Positions 52,091-60,600 of a stretch of DNA of 64,000 nt are shown piece by piece. The DNA comes from Actinoplanes octamycinicus (lineage in GTDB: Bacteria > Actinomycetota > Actinomycetes > Mycobacteriales > Micromonosporaceae), in contig NZ_JACHNB010000001.1 of NCBI RefSeq assembly GCF_014205225.1, positions 4,941,501 through 5,005,500 on the forward strand, written 5' to 3'. How positions within the stretch are numbered: the first letter of the stretch is position 1; every line of letters begins with the position of its first letter. The notes under the pieces are model-generated. The model searched no databases, was not told where the DNA came from, and was given only the letters and a program-made list of their open reading frames with translations. Made by a program: the position numbers and the translations under genes.

Positions 52091-52096
52091 TAGCCT
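52091..52096 (+). promoter_or_regulatory. -10 hexamer TAGCCT for a leaderless transcript
   Basis: TAGCCT ends 6 nt before ATG 52103, which has no ribosome site. The preceding 40 bp (around TACGTTGATCAATCAAACT) is A+T-rich for this window and may contain the -35 region. Confidence 0.55.
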
Positions 52097-52102
52097 GGCC
52101 GC

Positions 52103-55100
52103 ATGCACATCATCTACGCGCCCGGGGGACGCGAGATCGAGGTGCGGCCGCGCAGCCGCGAGGCCACGCTGGCCGATCTTCTCCGGGCGATCGGCGTCCC
52201 CGACCCCGGCGTCGCCGGGGTGGACGGGCACCCGGTCGCGACGTCGACGCCGATCGAGGAGTCCGGCCTGCACGAGGGCGCGGTGCTGGACCTGGCGCCG
52301 GCGCCGCCGTCCGGTCCGCCGGTCCCGGCGCCCCAGGAGATGGTGCTGGTCGCGGGGCTGGCGGCGGGCCGGGCGTTCCCGTTGCCGCCGGGGCACTGGG
52401 TGGTCGGGCGAGGGCCGGCCGCCGGGCTGCGGCTCGACCACGACACCGTCTCGCGCGAGCACTGCCTGCTGACCGTCACGCCGCCCGGTCCACCGGCACC
52501 CGGAGCGGCGGGCACGGTGACCGTGACGGATCTCGGGGCGGCCAACGGCGTACAGAGAAATGGGGTGACGGTGACCGAGCCGGTCACCCTGACCGGCGGC
52601 GATGTCCTCGGGGTCGGAGCGGTGGCGCTCAGCCTGCGCCCCGGTGGCGAGCGGGACCGCCCGGCCGGCCTGGACCTGCGGCGGCACCTCGGCCGCGGCG
52701 GGACCGTGTCGTTCAACCGGCCGCCGCGCGTGGCGCCCCCGGAGCGACCGGGCCCGCTGACCGCCCCCGGCGAGCCGCGCGAGCCGGCGGAACCACACTT
52801 CAGCGTCGCCTCCACGCTCGGCCCGCTGGTTCTCGCGGTGGTCATGGTGGCGATCACCCGGGACATCCGGTTCGGCCTGTTCGCGGTGCTCTCCCCGCTG
52901 ATCGGGATCGGCACCTACCTGGAGTCGCGCCGCCGCAACCGCAAGGAGACCGCCGAGGGGCAGCGGACGTTCGACGAGGGGCTGGCCGAGCTGGAGTCCG
53001 GCCTGGCCCGGGCCGGCGAGCAGGAGCGCGCCCGGCTGCGGAGCCTGCTCGGCGACCCGGCCGAGACCCTGCGCCGCGCCGCGCTGCCCAGCACCCGGCT
53101 CTGGGAGCGGCGGCCCCGGCACGACGACTTCCTGCTGCTTTACGCCGGGATCGCGGACACGCCCTGGCAGCCCGAGGTGACCGCGTCCACCGGCCGGCTG
53201 CCCGACCGGGTGCGCGAGCTGACCGGCCGGGCGGTGCTGCGCGCCGCGCCGGTCCCGGTCGCTCTGGGCGGTGGTGGCATCGTCGGGATCGCCGGCGACC
53301 GGGCCGCCGCCCTGGCCGTGGCCCGCAGCCTGCTCTGCCAGGCCGCGGTGCACCACGGTCCGGCCGACCTGACCGTCGCGGTGCTGGTCGACGACGGCCG
53401 GGAGCCGGAGTGGGACTGGTGCAAGTGGCTGCCGCACACCCGGCTGCCGGACGACTCCGGCCGCTGGCTCTCGCACCGGCGGGAGACCAGCGAGGCGATG
53501 GCCCGGCAGCTGGCGGCCGGCGGCGCGCTCGGCACCGCGCTGGTCGTGCTCGACTCCGACGTGCTCACCGAGGGCACCCGGGCGCCCGCCCGCGACCTGC
53601 TCAACCAGGCCCGGCCGGCGACGCCGGACCCGCTGTCGCGCGCCCCGGCGGTCCCGGTCGCCGGGATCGTGCTGGCGGCCAGCGTCGACCGGCTGCCGGC
53701 CGCCTGCGACACCGTCATCCAGATCCTCGACCCGGACGGCGACGCCGTGGTCCGCCGGCCCGCCGAGGGCACCGCCGTCGACGACGTGCTGCTCGCCGGC
53801 CTGGCCGTGGCCGAGGCCCGGGCCTGCGCCCGGGACCTGGCCCGCTTCGACGACCCGGAGGTGCGGCGGACCGGGGCCGGGCTGCCCGACGGCGTGCGGC
53901 TGCTCCCGATGATCGGCCTGGCCCAGGTCGACGCGACCAGCGTCCGGGAGCGCTGGCAGCGGGCCGACCCGGTGGCGATCACCGCGCCGCTCGGCGTCAC
54001 CGACCGCGGCGTGTTCACCCTGGACCTGATCCGGGACGGGCCGCACGGCCTGATCGGCGGCACCACCGGCTCCGGCAAGAGCGAGCTGCTGCGCAGCCTG
54101 GTCGCCGCGCTCGCGGCGAACGCCGACCCGGCCCGGCTCACCTTCGTGCTGATGGACTACAAGGGCGGGGCCGCGTTCGACGAGTGCGCCCGGCTGCCGC
54201 ACACCGTCGGCATGGTCACCGACCTGGACGAGCAGCTCGGCGAGCGGGCGCTGCGGGCCCTGGAGGCGGAGCTGCGCCACCGGGAGCGGCGGCTGCGCGA
54301 GGTGCGCTGCGACAACCTGGTGGAATACGTGCGCAGCGGCGCCGCCCAGGCCGAGCCGATGCCCCGGCTGGTCGTGGTGATCGACGAGTTCGCGACGATG
54401 GCGAAGGAGCTGCCGGACTTCCTGACCGCGCTGGTCGGGATCGCGCAGCGCGGCCGGACCCTCGGCGTGCACCTGATCCTGGCGACGCAGCGGCCGTCCG
54501 GCGCGGTCAACGACAACATCCGGACCAACACCAACCTGCGGATCGCGCTGCGGGTGCAGGACGCGGCCGACTCGGTCGACGTGATCGGGATCCGGGAGGC
54601 GGCCGAGCTGAGCCGGTTGCTGCCCGGGCGGGCCTACGTGCGGCTCGGGCCCGGTGAGGTGGTGCCGATCCAGACGGCGCTGGTCACCGCGGTGTCCGGG
54701 GGCGGCGACGACGCTCCGGTGGCGGTGACGGCGTTCACCTTCGGGGCGGTGGCCGACGGCGGGGCGGCGGGGCCGCGTACCGGGAACGGGGTGGAGCAAC
54801 GCACCGACCTGGCCCGTCTCGTCGACGCGATCGCCGAGGCGGCCTCGGATCTGCCGGCGCCGCGCCGGCCCTGGCCGGAGCCGCTCGGCGGCGATCTCGA
54901 CCTGGCCACCCTGCCGCCGGAGCCGGGCCGGGCCACCGTGGCGCTCGCCGACGACCCGGACCGGCAGGCGCAGTACCCGGTCGGCTGGGATCCGGCCGAG
55001 GGCAACCTGCTGTTGTTCGGGATCACCGGCAGCGGCACCACGACCACCCTGCAGGCGCTCGCGCTCAGCCTCGCCGTGGCCCGCGGGCCGGACCAGCTGG

Positions 55101-56338
55101 AGCTGTACGCGATCGACTACGGCACCGGTGACCTGGGGATCCTCGAGGGACTGCCGCACACCGGCGCGGTGGTGGCGGCCGACGACCGGGAACGGCAGGT
55201 GCGGCTGATCCGGCACCTGCGCGCCGAGCTGGACCGGCGGCGGACCGCGCCGGGCGGGCCGCGCCGCACGATCATCGTGCTGATCGACAACCTGGCGGCG
55301 ATGCGCGCCGAGTTCGACGACATCGAGGGCCTCACCGTGCTGGACACGCTGACCAGGCTCTACGGCGACGGGACGGCGGCCGGGATCGGATTCGCGGTGA
55401 CCGCCGACCGGTTCAGCACGGTGCCACCGGCCTGGACCTCGGTGACCACCCAACGGTGGCTGTTCCGGCTGCCGGACCCCTACGACTACGTGCAGGCCGG
55501 GCTCGGCCGCAAGGATGTGCCGGCCCGGCTCCCGGGCCGGATGGTCACCCTGCCCGAAGGGCTGCAGGCGCAGGTGGGACGGCCCTCGCCGGGGCCGGCC
55601 GCGATGGTCGCGGCGGTGGCCGCGAAATATCCGGACGCGGTGATCCGGGCCGCCCGGATCGGCGTGCTGCCGACCTCGGTGCTCGCCGGCGACCTGCCAC
55701 CCCCGGCGCTCGACGACGAGCCGTGGCGGCTGCCGGTCGGCATCCGCGAGTCCGACCTGGAGGCCGCCCGGCTGGTCCTCTACGAGGGGGACCACGCGCT
55801 GATCGCCGGCCCGGCCCGGTGCGGGAAGAGCACGGTGCTGCTCAGCCTGGCGGCGGTGCTGCGCGGGCGGGCCCACCTGGCCGGGACCGGCGGGCGGCGG
55901 TCGCCGCTGCGCGACTGCGCCGACCTGGACCGGTTCGCGCCGGCCGGGGGAGCGGCCGCGGCGCTGCTCGCCGACCTGCGGACGGTCGACGGGCCGGCGG
56001 TGCTGTTCATCGACGACGCGGAGGGCTTCGACGACGCGGACGGGGCGATCGCCGGGCTGCTCTCCGCCGGCCGGCCGGAGCTGCACGTGGTCGTGGCCGG
56101 GCGGGCGGACGCGTTGCGGTCGCTCTACGGGCACTGGACGCAGACCATCCGGCGGTCCAAGGCCGGGCTGCTGCTGCGGCCCAACATCGACCTGGACGGG
56201 GATCTGCTGGGCGTGACGCTGCCGCGGCGGGCGCCGGTGCGCCTCGGGGTGGGCCGCGGTTACCTGATTCACAACGGGGAGTGGGACATCGTGCAGGCCG
56301 CCGTTGTGCTGAATGACCATGATGGTGGTCATGAGTGA
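52103..56338 (+). CDS. FHA-FtsK/SpoIIIE-type ATPase of a type VII-like secretion system
   Basis: Membrane ATPase of 1411 aa resembling EssC/EccC, the motor of type VII (ESX) secretion. Residues 1-65 look ubiquitin-like. An FHA domain spans about 80-175 (VVGRG, then SREHCLLTV). Two membrane helices lie at about 237-252 and 256-272. Three FtsK-type ATPase domains follow. The first is intact (Walker A GTTGSGKSELL with Lys659; Walker B LVVVIDEFATM; later LATQRPSGAVNDNIRTNTN). The second has a degenerate Walker A (GITGSGTTTT, Lys replaced by Thr near 979). The third has GPARCGKSTVL (Lys1242) and a VLFIDDAEG box. The FHA suggests control by a Thr kinase, and one lies at 63791. No eccB, eccD, eccE or mycosin gene is in the window. 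Confidence 0.87.
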   Translation: MHIIYAPGGREIEVRPRSREATLADLLRAIGVPDPGVAGVDGHPVATSTPIEESGLHEGAVLDLAPAPPSGPPVPAPQEMVLVAGLAAGRAFPLPPGHWVVGRGPAAGLRLDHDTVSREHCLLTVTPPGPPAPGAAGTVTVTDLGAANGVQRNGVTVTEPVTLTGGDVLGVGAVALSLRPGGERDRPAGLDLRRHLGRGGTVSFNRPPRVAPPERPGPLTAPGEPREPAEPHFSVASTLGPLVLAVVMVAITRDIRFGLFAVLSPLIGIGTYLESRRRNRKETAEGQRTFDEGLAELESGLARAGEQERARLRSLLGDPAETLRRAALPSTRLWERRPRHDDFLLLYAGIADTPWQPEVTASTGRLPDRVRELTGRAVLRAAPVPVALGGGGIVGIAGDRAAALAVARSLLCQAAVHHGPADLTVAVLVDDGREPEWDWCKWLPHTRLPDDSGRWLSHRRETSEAMARQLAAGGALGTALVVLDSDVLTEGTRAPARDLLNQARPATPDPLSRAPAVPVAGIVLAASVDRLPAACDTVIQILDPDGDAVVRRPAEGTAVDDVLLAGLAVAEARACARDLARFDDPEVRRTGAGLPDGVRLLPMIGLAQVDATSVRERWQRADPVAITAPLGVTDRGVFTLDLIRDGPHGLIGGTTGSGKSELLRSLVAALAANADPARLTFVLMDYKGGAAFDECARLPHTVGMVTDLDEQLGERALRALEAELRHRERRLREVRCDNLVEYVRSGAAQAEPMPRLVVVIDEFATMAKELPDFLTALVGIAQRGRTLGVHLILATQRPSGAVNDNIRTNTNLRIALRVQDAADSVDVIGIREAAELSRLLPGRAYVRLGPGEVVPIQTALVTAVSGGGDDAPVAVTAFTFGAVADGGAAGPRTGNGVEQRTDLARLVDAIAEAASDLPAPRRPWPEPLGGDLDLATLPPEPGRATVALADDPDRQAQYPVGWDPAEGNLLLFGITGSGTTTTLQALALSLAVARGPDQLELYAIDYGTGDLGILEGLPHTGAVVAADDRERQVRLIRHLRAELDRRRTAPGGPRRTIIVLIDNLAAMRAEFDDIEGLTVLDTLTRLYGDGTAAGIGFAVTADRFSTVPPAWTSVTTQRWLFRLPDPYDYVQAGLGRKDVPARLPGRMVTLPEGLQAQVGRPSPGPAAMVAAVAAKYPDAVIRAARIGVLPTSVLAGDLPPPALDDEPWRLPVGIRESDLEAARLVLYEGDHALIAGPARCGKSTVLLSLAAVLRGRAHLAGTGGRRSPLRDCADLDRFAPAGGAAAALLADLRTVDGPAVLFIDDAEGFDDADGAIAGLLSAGRPELHVVVAGRADALRSLYGHWTQTIRRSKAGLLLRPNIDLDGDLLGVTLPRRAPVRLGVGRGYLIHNGEWDIVQAAVVLNDHDGGHE

Positions 56339-57284
56339 TCTTGCTGGGCTGACCGAGGAAGCCGTCGCGGCACTGACGCCGAAACGGCCGTGCGTGGTGG
56401 TGGCCGCGATCGCCGGTGACGAGGTGGTGGTCCGCGGGTCGGCCGGGGTGGACGGGACGACCCGGTTCGAGATCGGCTCGGTCACCAAGGTGTTCACCGC
56501 GCTCACCCTGGCCAGCCGGGTGCAGGCCGGCGCGCTGACCCTCGATCAGCCGCTCGGCGATCTGCTGCCGGTGCCGGACGGGTGCCGGATCACGCTGCGG
56601 CAGCTGGCGACGCACACCTCGGGGCTGCCGCGGCTGCCACCCGGGATGCTGCTGGACGCGCTGCTGCATCCGGGCAAGCGCGATCCGTACGCGCACTGCT
56701 CCGCCGACTTCCTGCTGGGGGCGCTCGGCCGGACCCGGCGACGGGCGCCGGGGAAGGTCCGCTACTCCAACTTCGGCGCCGGGTTGCTGGGGCTGGCGCT
56801 GACCCGCCACGCCGGGCTCGACTTCGACGGGTTGGTCACGGCTGAGCTGGGCTCACCGCTCTCCTTGACCGGTACGGCCACCGCCGGCCCGGCCGTCCAG
56901 GGCCACCGGCGCAACGGCCGCCCGGCGGCGCCCTGGCACCTGAACGCGCTGGCCGGCGCGGGCGGCCTCCGGTCCACCGCCGACGACCTGGTCCGCTTCG
57001 TCCGGGCTCACCTGGGCGAGTCGCCGCTGTCCGGGACTGTCCGGCTGGCGCTGTCGGTGGAGGAGCGGGCCAACCCGTTCCTGACCGTGCACCTGGGATG
57101 GATGTCGCGGCGACTCAAGGACGATCGCCGGCAGTACTTCCACAACGGCGGGACCGGCGGGTTCACCTCGTTCGTGGGCTTCGACCCGGCGGCCGGGGCC
57201 GGGGTGGTGGCGTTGAGCGCGACGGCGCGCTCGGTGGACGGGCCGGCGGTGAAGCTGCTGACCGCGCTGGGCGCCGCCGGCTGA
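56331..57284 (+). CDS. Serine hydrolase / beta-lactamase-fold protein
   Basis: Protein of 317 aa of the class C beta-lactamase / penicillin-binding fold: SxxK at Ser50-Val-Thr-Lys53, YSN at 144-146, and HNG (His270) replacing KTG, as in esterase- and peptidase-type members. No signal peptide was seen, so it is probably cytoplasmic. ATG 56331 overlaps the end of the ATPase gene by 8 bp and has GGTGG just upstream; ATG 56313 is an alternative. Co-transcribed with the secretion ATPase, but its role in secretion, if any, is unknown. Its 3' end is 3 bp from the convergent immunity-candidate gene. Confidence 0.82.
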   Translation: MSDLAGLTEEAVAALTPKRPCVVVAAIAGDEVVVRGSAGVDGTTRFEIGSVTKVFTALTLASRVQAGALTLDQPLGDLLPVPDGCRITLRQLATHTSGLPRLPPGMLLDALLHPGKRDPYAHCSADFLLGALGRTRRRAPGKVRYSNFGAGLLGLALTRHAGLDFDGLVTAELGSPLSLTGTATAGPAVQGHRRNGRPAAPWHLNALAGAGGLRSTADDLVRFVRAHLGESPLSGTVRLALSVEERANPFLTVHLGWMSRRLKDDRRQYFHNGGTGGFTSFVGFDPAAGAGVVALSATARSVDGPAVKLLTALGAAG

Positions 57285-57287
57285 GTC

Positions 57288-57656
57288 TCAGTCGTCGGGG
57301 TCGAAGAGCATCTCGCGTACTGTCCGCTCCCGATGCTCCCGCGACTCGCGTTCCTCCTCCGGCGTCAGGTCGAGAGGGAAGTCGTCCTCCGGCTCGGCGG
57401 CCGGAGGCGGGCCCCACGGCGCGGGCAGCCGCCCCAGCCGCTGCAACCGCCGGCTCCGCGCGCTGTTGTGATATTCGAGTGGGATCTCGTCGAGCGGGAC
57501 CGGTTCGCCGGTGCGGCGTCGCCAGGCGGAGATGATCTCGACGTACGGCCGGGGTCCCGGCCCGAGGCGGAGCCACTCGGTGAGCGGCGCCGGGACGTTC
57601 CCGAACGGGTGGGCGACGGCGACGATCACCTGGTCGTAGTCGGCGGGATCGAGCAC
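57288..57656 (-). CDS. Small acidic protein; candidate immunity protein for the RHS toxin
   Basis: Protein of 122 aa with no recognised family. It begins MLDPADYDQVIVAVAHPFG, is soluble, and has a strongly acidic C-terminal third (PEDDFPLDLTPEEERESREH region, net charge well below zero). It starts 10 bp after the RHS stop codon on the same strand, the standard place for the immunity gene of a polymorphic toxin. An acidic small protein is a common form for immunity proteins that block basic toxins. The function is inferred from position only. Last gene of the minus-strand operon. Confidence 0.6.
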   Translation of the reverse strand: MLDPADYDQVIVAVAHPFGNVPAPLTEWLRLGPGPRPYVEIISAWRRRTGEPVPLDEIPLEYHNSARSRRLQRLGRLPAPWGPPPAAEPEDDFPLDLTPEEERESREHRERTVREMLFDPDD

Positions 57657-57666
57657 GGTGCTCCTC

Positions 57667-60600
57667 TCAGGGCTTCATGAACGGGTTCGGGATGGTGTCG
57701 ACGATGTGCTTGACGAGATCCTCTCCGTGATACACGACCTCGGTCTCCGCCCGCGACAGCGCGTTGGAGGCGTCCGGGAAGATCAGCTGTGAGCGGGGTA
57801 TCCGGAAGGTGCTCATGTCCGGCGCCTGTCGCACGTGCATGACGTCGGCGAGGTGTTTCGGGTGCCCGGTGATGATCTTCCGGAGCCAGTCGTCGGTGGT
57901 GTTCGCCCCGGCGTTCGTGTCCAGCAACAGGCTGACGAACGGACTCCGCTGGGTCGCGCCCCGCATGTGCGCCTCCGCCCGGGCAGCGATCTTCGCCGGG
58001 GTGTCCAGAGCGCCGCGCACGCTGGCCTGCACCGCCGCCGACTCCAGATTGAGGTTCGACTGCAGGGTGCGCGGGTCGGCCGCGGTGTGGAAGCGGTACA
58101 CCGTCACCAGGTCGTCGGCCTGCGCCTTCGCCGCGCCCAGCTTGCCGCCGACCCCGCCGGTGACGCCGCCGAGCAGCAGGTCGGTGGCGAGCCCCCGCGG
58201 GTCGAACGGGTTCTCGCCGTTGAAGCCGCGGGTGGCCGCGCCGCCGAGCAGGCTCTCCGCGCCGCCGGCGATCGCGCCACGGACGAACGGGCTGGTGGCG
58301 GCGAACCGGGCGCCGCCCGCGAGCATGCCCGCGCCCGCGCCGAGCCCGCCACCGGCCGCGCCGATCAGGCCCTGGACCGCGACCTGGCCCCAGTCCACCT
58401 CGCCGGTGGTGGCCTTCTGGATGCCGGTGCTGGCGCCCATGCTCAGCAGCGCGCCGCCGATCATCGCGGCGCCGATCGGGCCGCCGACGCCGGTCGCCAT
58501 CACCGCGATGCCACCGACCACCATCGCGCCCGCGGCGATGTACTCCCAGTTCTCGCCGACCCATTCGCCGGCGTCCTCGAAGAAGCCGCTGGACATCTCG
58601 TCGCGGTAGGCGCGCAGGTCGGCATCGCTGACCGGGCGCAGGCCGAGCGGGTCGGCGTGCCCGACCGGGTCGTTCCCGGCGTAGTGGTAGGGGTTCCCGG
58701 CGACCGCGGTGCCGGCCGACGGCGGCAGCGGGTCGGTGCTGAGGAACGCGCGGGCCGACGGGTCGTAGACGCGGTGGCGCAGCCAGACCAGCCCGGCGAA
58801 TTCCAGCTCCCCGCGATAGCCGATGCCCGGTTCGGTGCCGGCCGGAGCGCCCCAGGCGTCCCGGTCGCCGGGCGTACCCTGCCAGTCCGGGGTCAGCGGC
58901 GTCGCGCCGACCGTCCAGGGCGTGCCCGGGCCGGTCACCGGGCGGTCGCCGAGCCAGCAGGGCATGCCGGCCGCCCCGGGCTCCCAGAACACCGCCTGCC
59001 CGGCGACCTCGGCGAGTTCCCCGAACGGGTCGTGGCGCAGCGTCAGGTCGTCCACCGCGGACAGCCGCCCGAGACCGTCCCAGACGTACCGGCGGTCGCC
59101 CTCGCGGGTGCGGCGGCCGGCTCCGTCGTACTCGAAGACGGTCCCGCCTCTGCTGATCAGCTGCCCGGCGGTGTCGTAGGCGTAGACCGAGGCGCCGTCG
59201 TGGACCAGCCGGCCGGCCCGGTCGTACCGGAACTCGGTGTCACCGGCGGTGATCAGCTGTCCCGCCGCGTCATACCGGTAGGTGCGCGTTCCGTCGTCGA
59301 CGACACGCCCGGCGGCGTCGTGCGAGAGGTGGGCGGTACGCCGCCCGGATGGGCCTTCGCAGACGTACGACGCGGGCAGCCCTCCAGCATATTCCCAGGT
59401 CATCGTGGTGTCGCCGCCGTCGGCCCGGATCAGGCGGCCGAGGGCATCGCGGCGCAGCGTGATCTCGCCGGCCGCGGCGAGTGCGCCACCCTCGTCGTAC
59501 CGGTAGGTGACCACCGACCCGTCCGGCCGGGTCAGGGTGATCGGCAGGCCGTCCCGGTCGTAGCCGTGCCGGACGGTCAGCCCGCCGCGGCTGCGGGAGA
59601 TCAGCCGGCCGGCCGGGTCCCACCCGAGGTCGACGCGCCGGCCGCCCTCCTCCGCGGACACCGGCCGACCCAACCGGTCGCGACGGAAGGTGAGCGTCGC
59701 CCCGTCGCCGGCCGTGATCGTGACGATTCGTCCGGACGGGTCGTAGGACCAGCGGAGCGTCCGCCCGGAGCCGTCGGTCCGCGCGAGCATCCGTCCGGCC
59801 GGATCGTATTCGGTCGTGGTGCGCCGCCCGAGCGGGTCGATCCGCTCGGTCAGGCGGCCCACCTCGTCGTACCCGAAGGTGGTCACCGCGCCGAGCGGAT
59901 CGGTGACCGTGGTGACCCAGCCGCGGGGATGGTGCTGGTAGGTGGTGCGGCCGCCGAGCGGGTCGATCGCGGCGGTCATCCGGCCGGCGGCGTCGAACTC
60001 GAAGCGCCGGGTGCCGCCGGTCGGGTCGGTGACCGCGGTGATCCGGCCGGCCGCGTCGTGGGCCAGGACGAATCGGCTGCCGTCCGCGGTGGTCTGTGCG
60101 ACCAAGTGGCCGTCCGGGCCGTACTCGTAGGACTCCTGGAGTTCGCCGCGGACGACCGCGACCAGCATGCCGTCGGCGTCGTAGCGGAAGTCGACGCGCC
60201 GTCCCGCGCCGTCGGTGCGGGACGACGGGCGGCCCGCCGCGTCGTACTCGAAAACGGTCACCCGCCCGGCGGGCGACACGGTGCGGGCGACCCGCCCCGC
60301 CGGGGTGTACTCGATCCGGCTCCGCCCGCCGTCCGGCCCGATCACCGTGGTCCGGCGACCGCAGCGGTCGTACTCCGCGTGCGCGCCGGTCCCGTCCGGC
60401 CGCAGGTGGGCGGTGGCGCGGCCGAGCGCGTCGTACTCGAACGCGCTGCCGGTGAGCCCGTCGTTCACCGCGGCGATCCGGCCGTCGCGGTCCAGGACCG
60501 CGCTGCGGCGGACTCCGGCCGGATCCACCGTCGCGGTCAAGGTGCCGGTCGCGTCGTACTCGCGCAGCCAGGTCGCCCCGGCCGGGTCGGTGGCGGCGGT

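Noticed and set aside
52061..56506. Very long open frame (1481 codons) antisense to the secretion ATPase
   Set aside because: High GC leaves antisense frames open; the translation is His/Arg/Gly/Pro low-complexity with no motif, while the sense strand has FHA and FtsK motifs.
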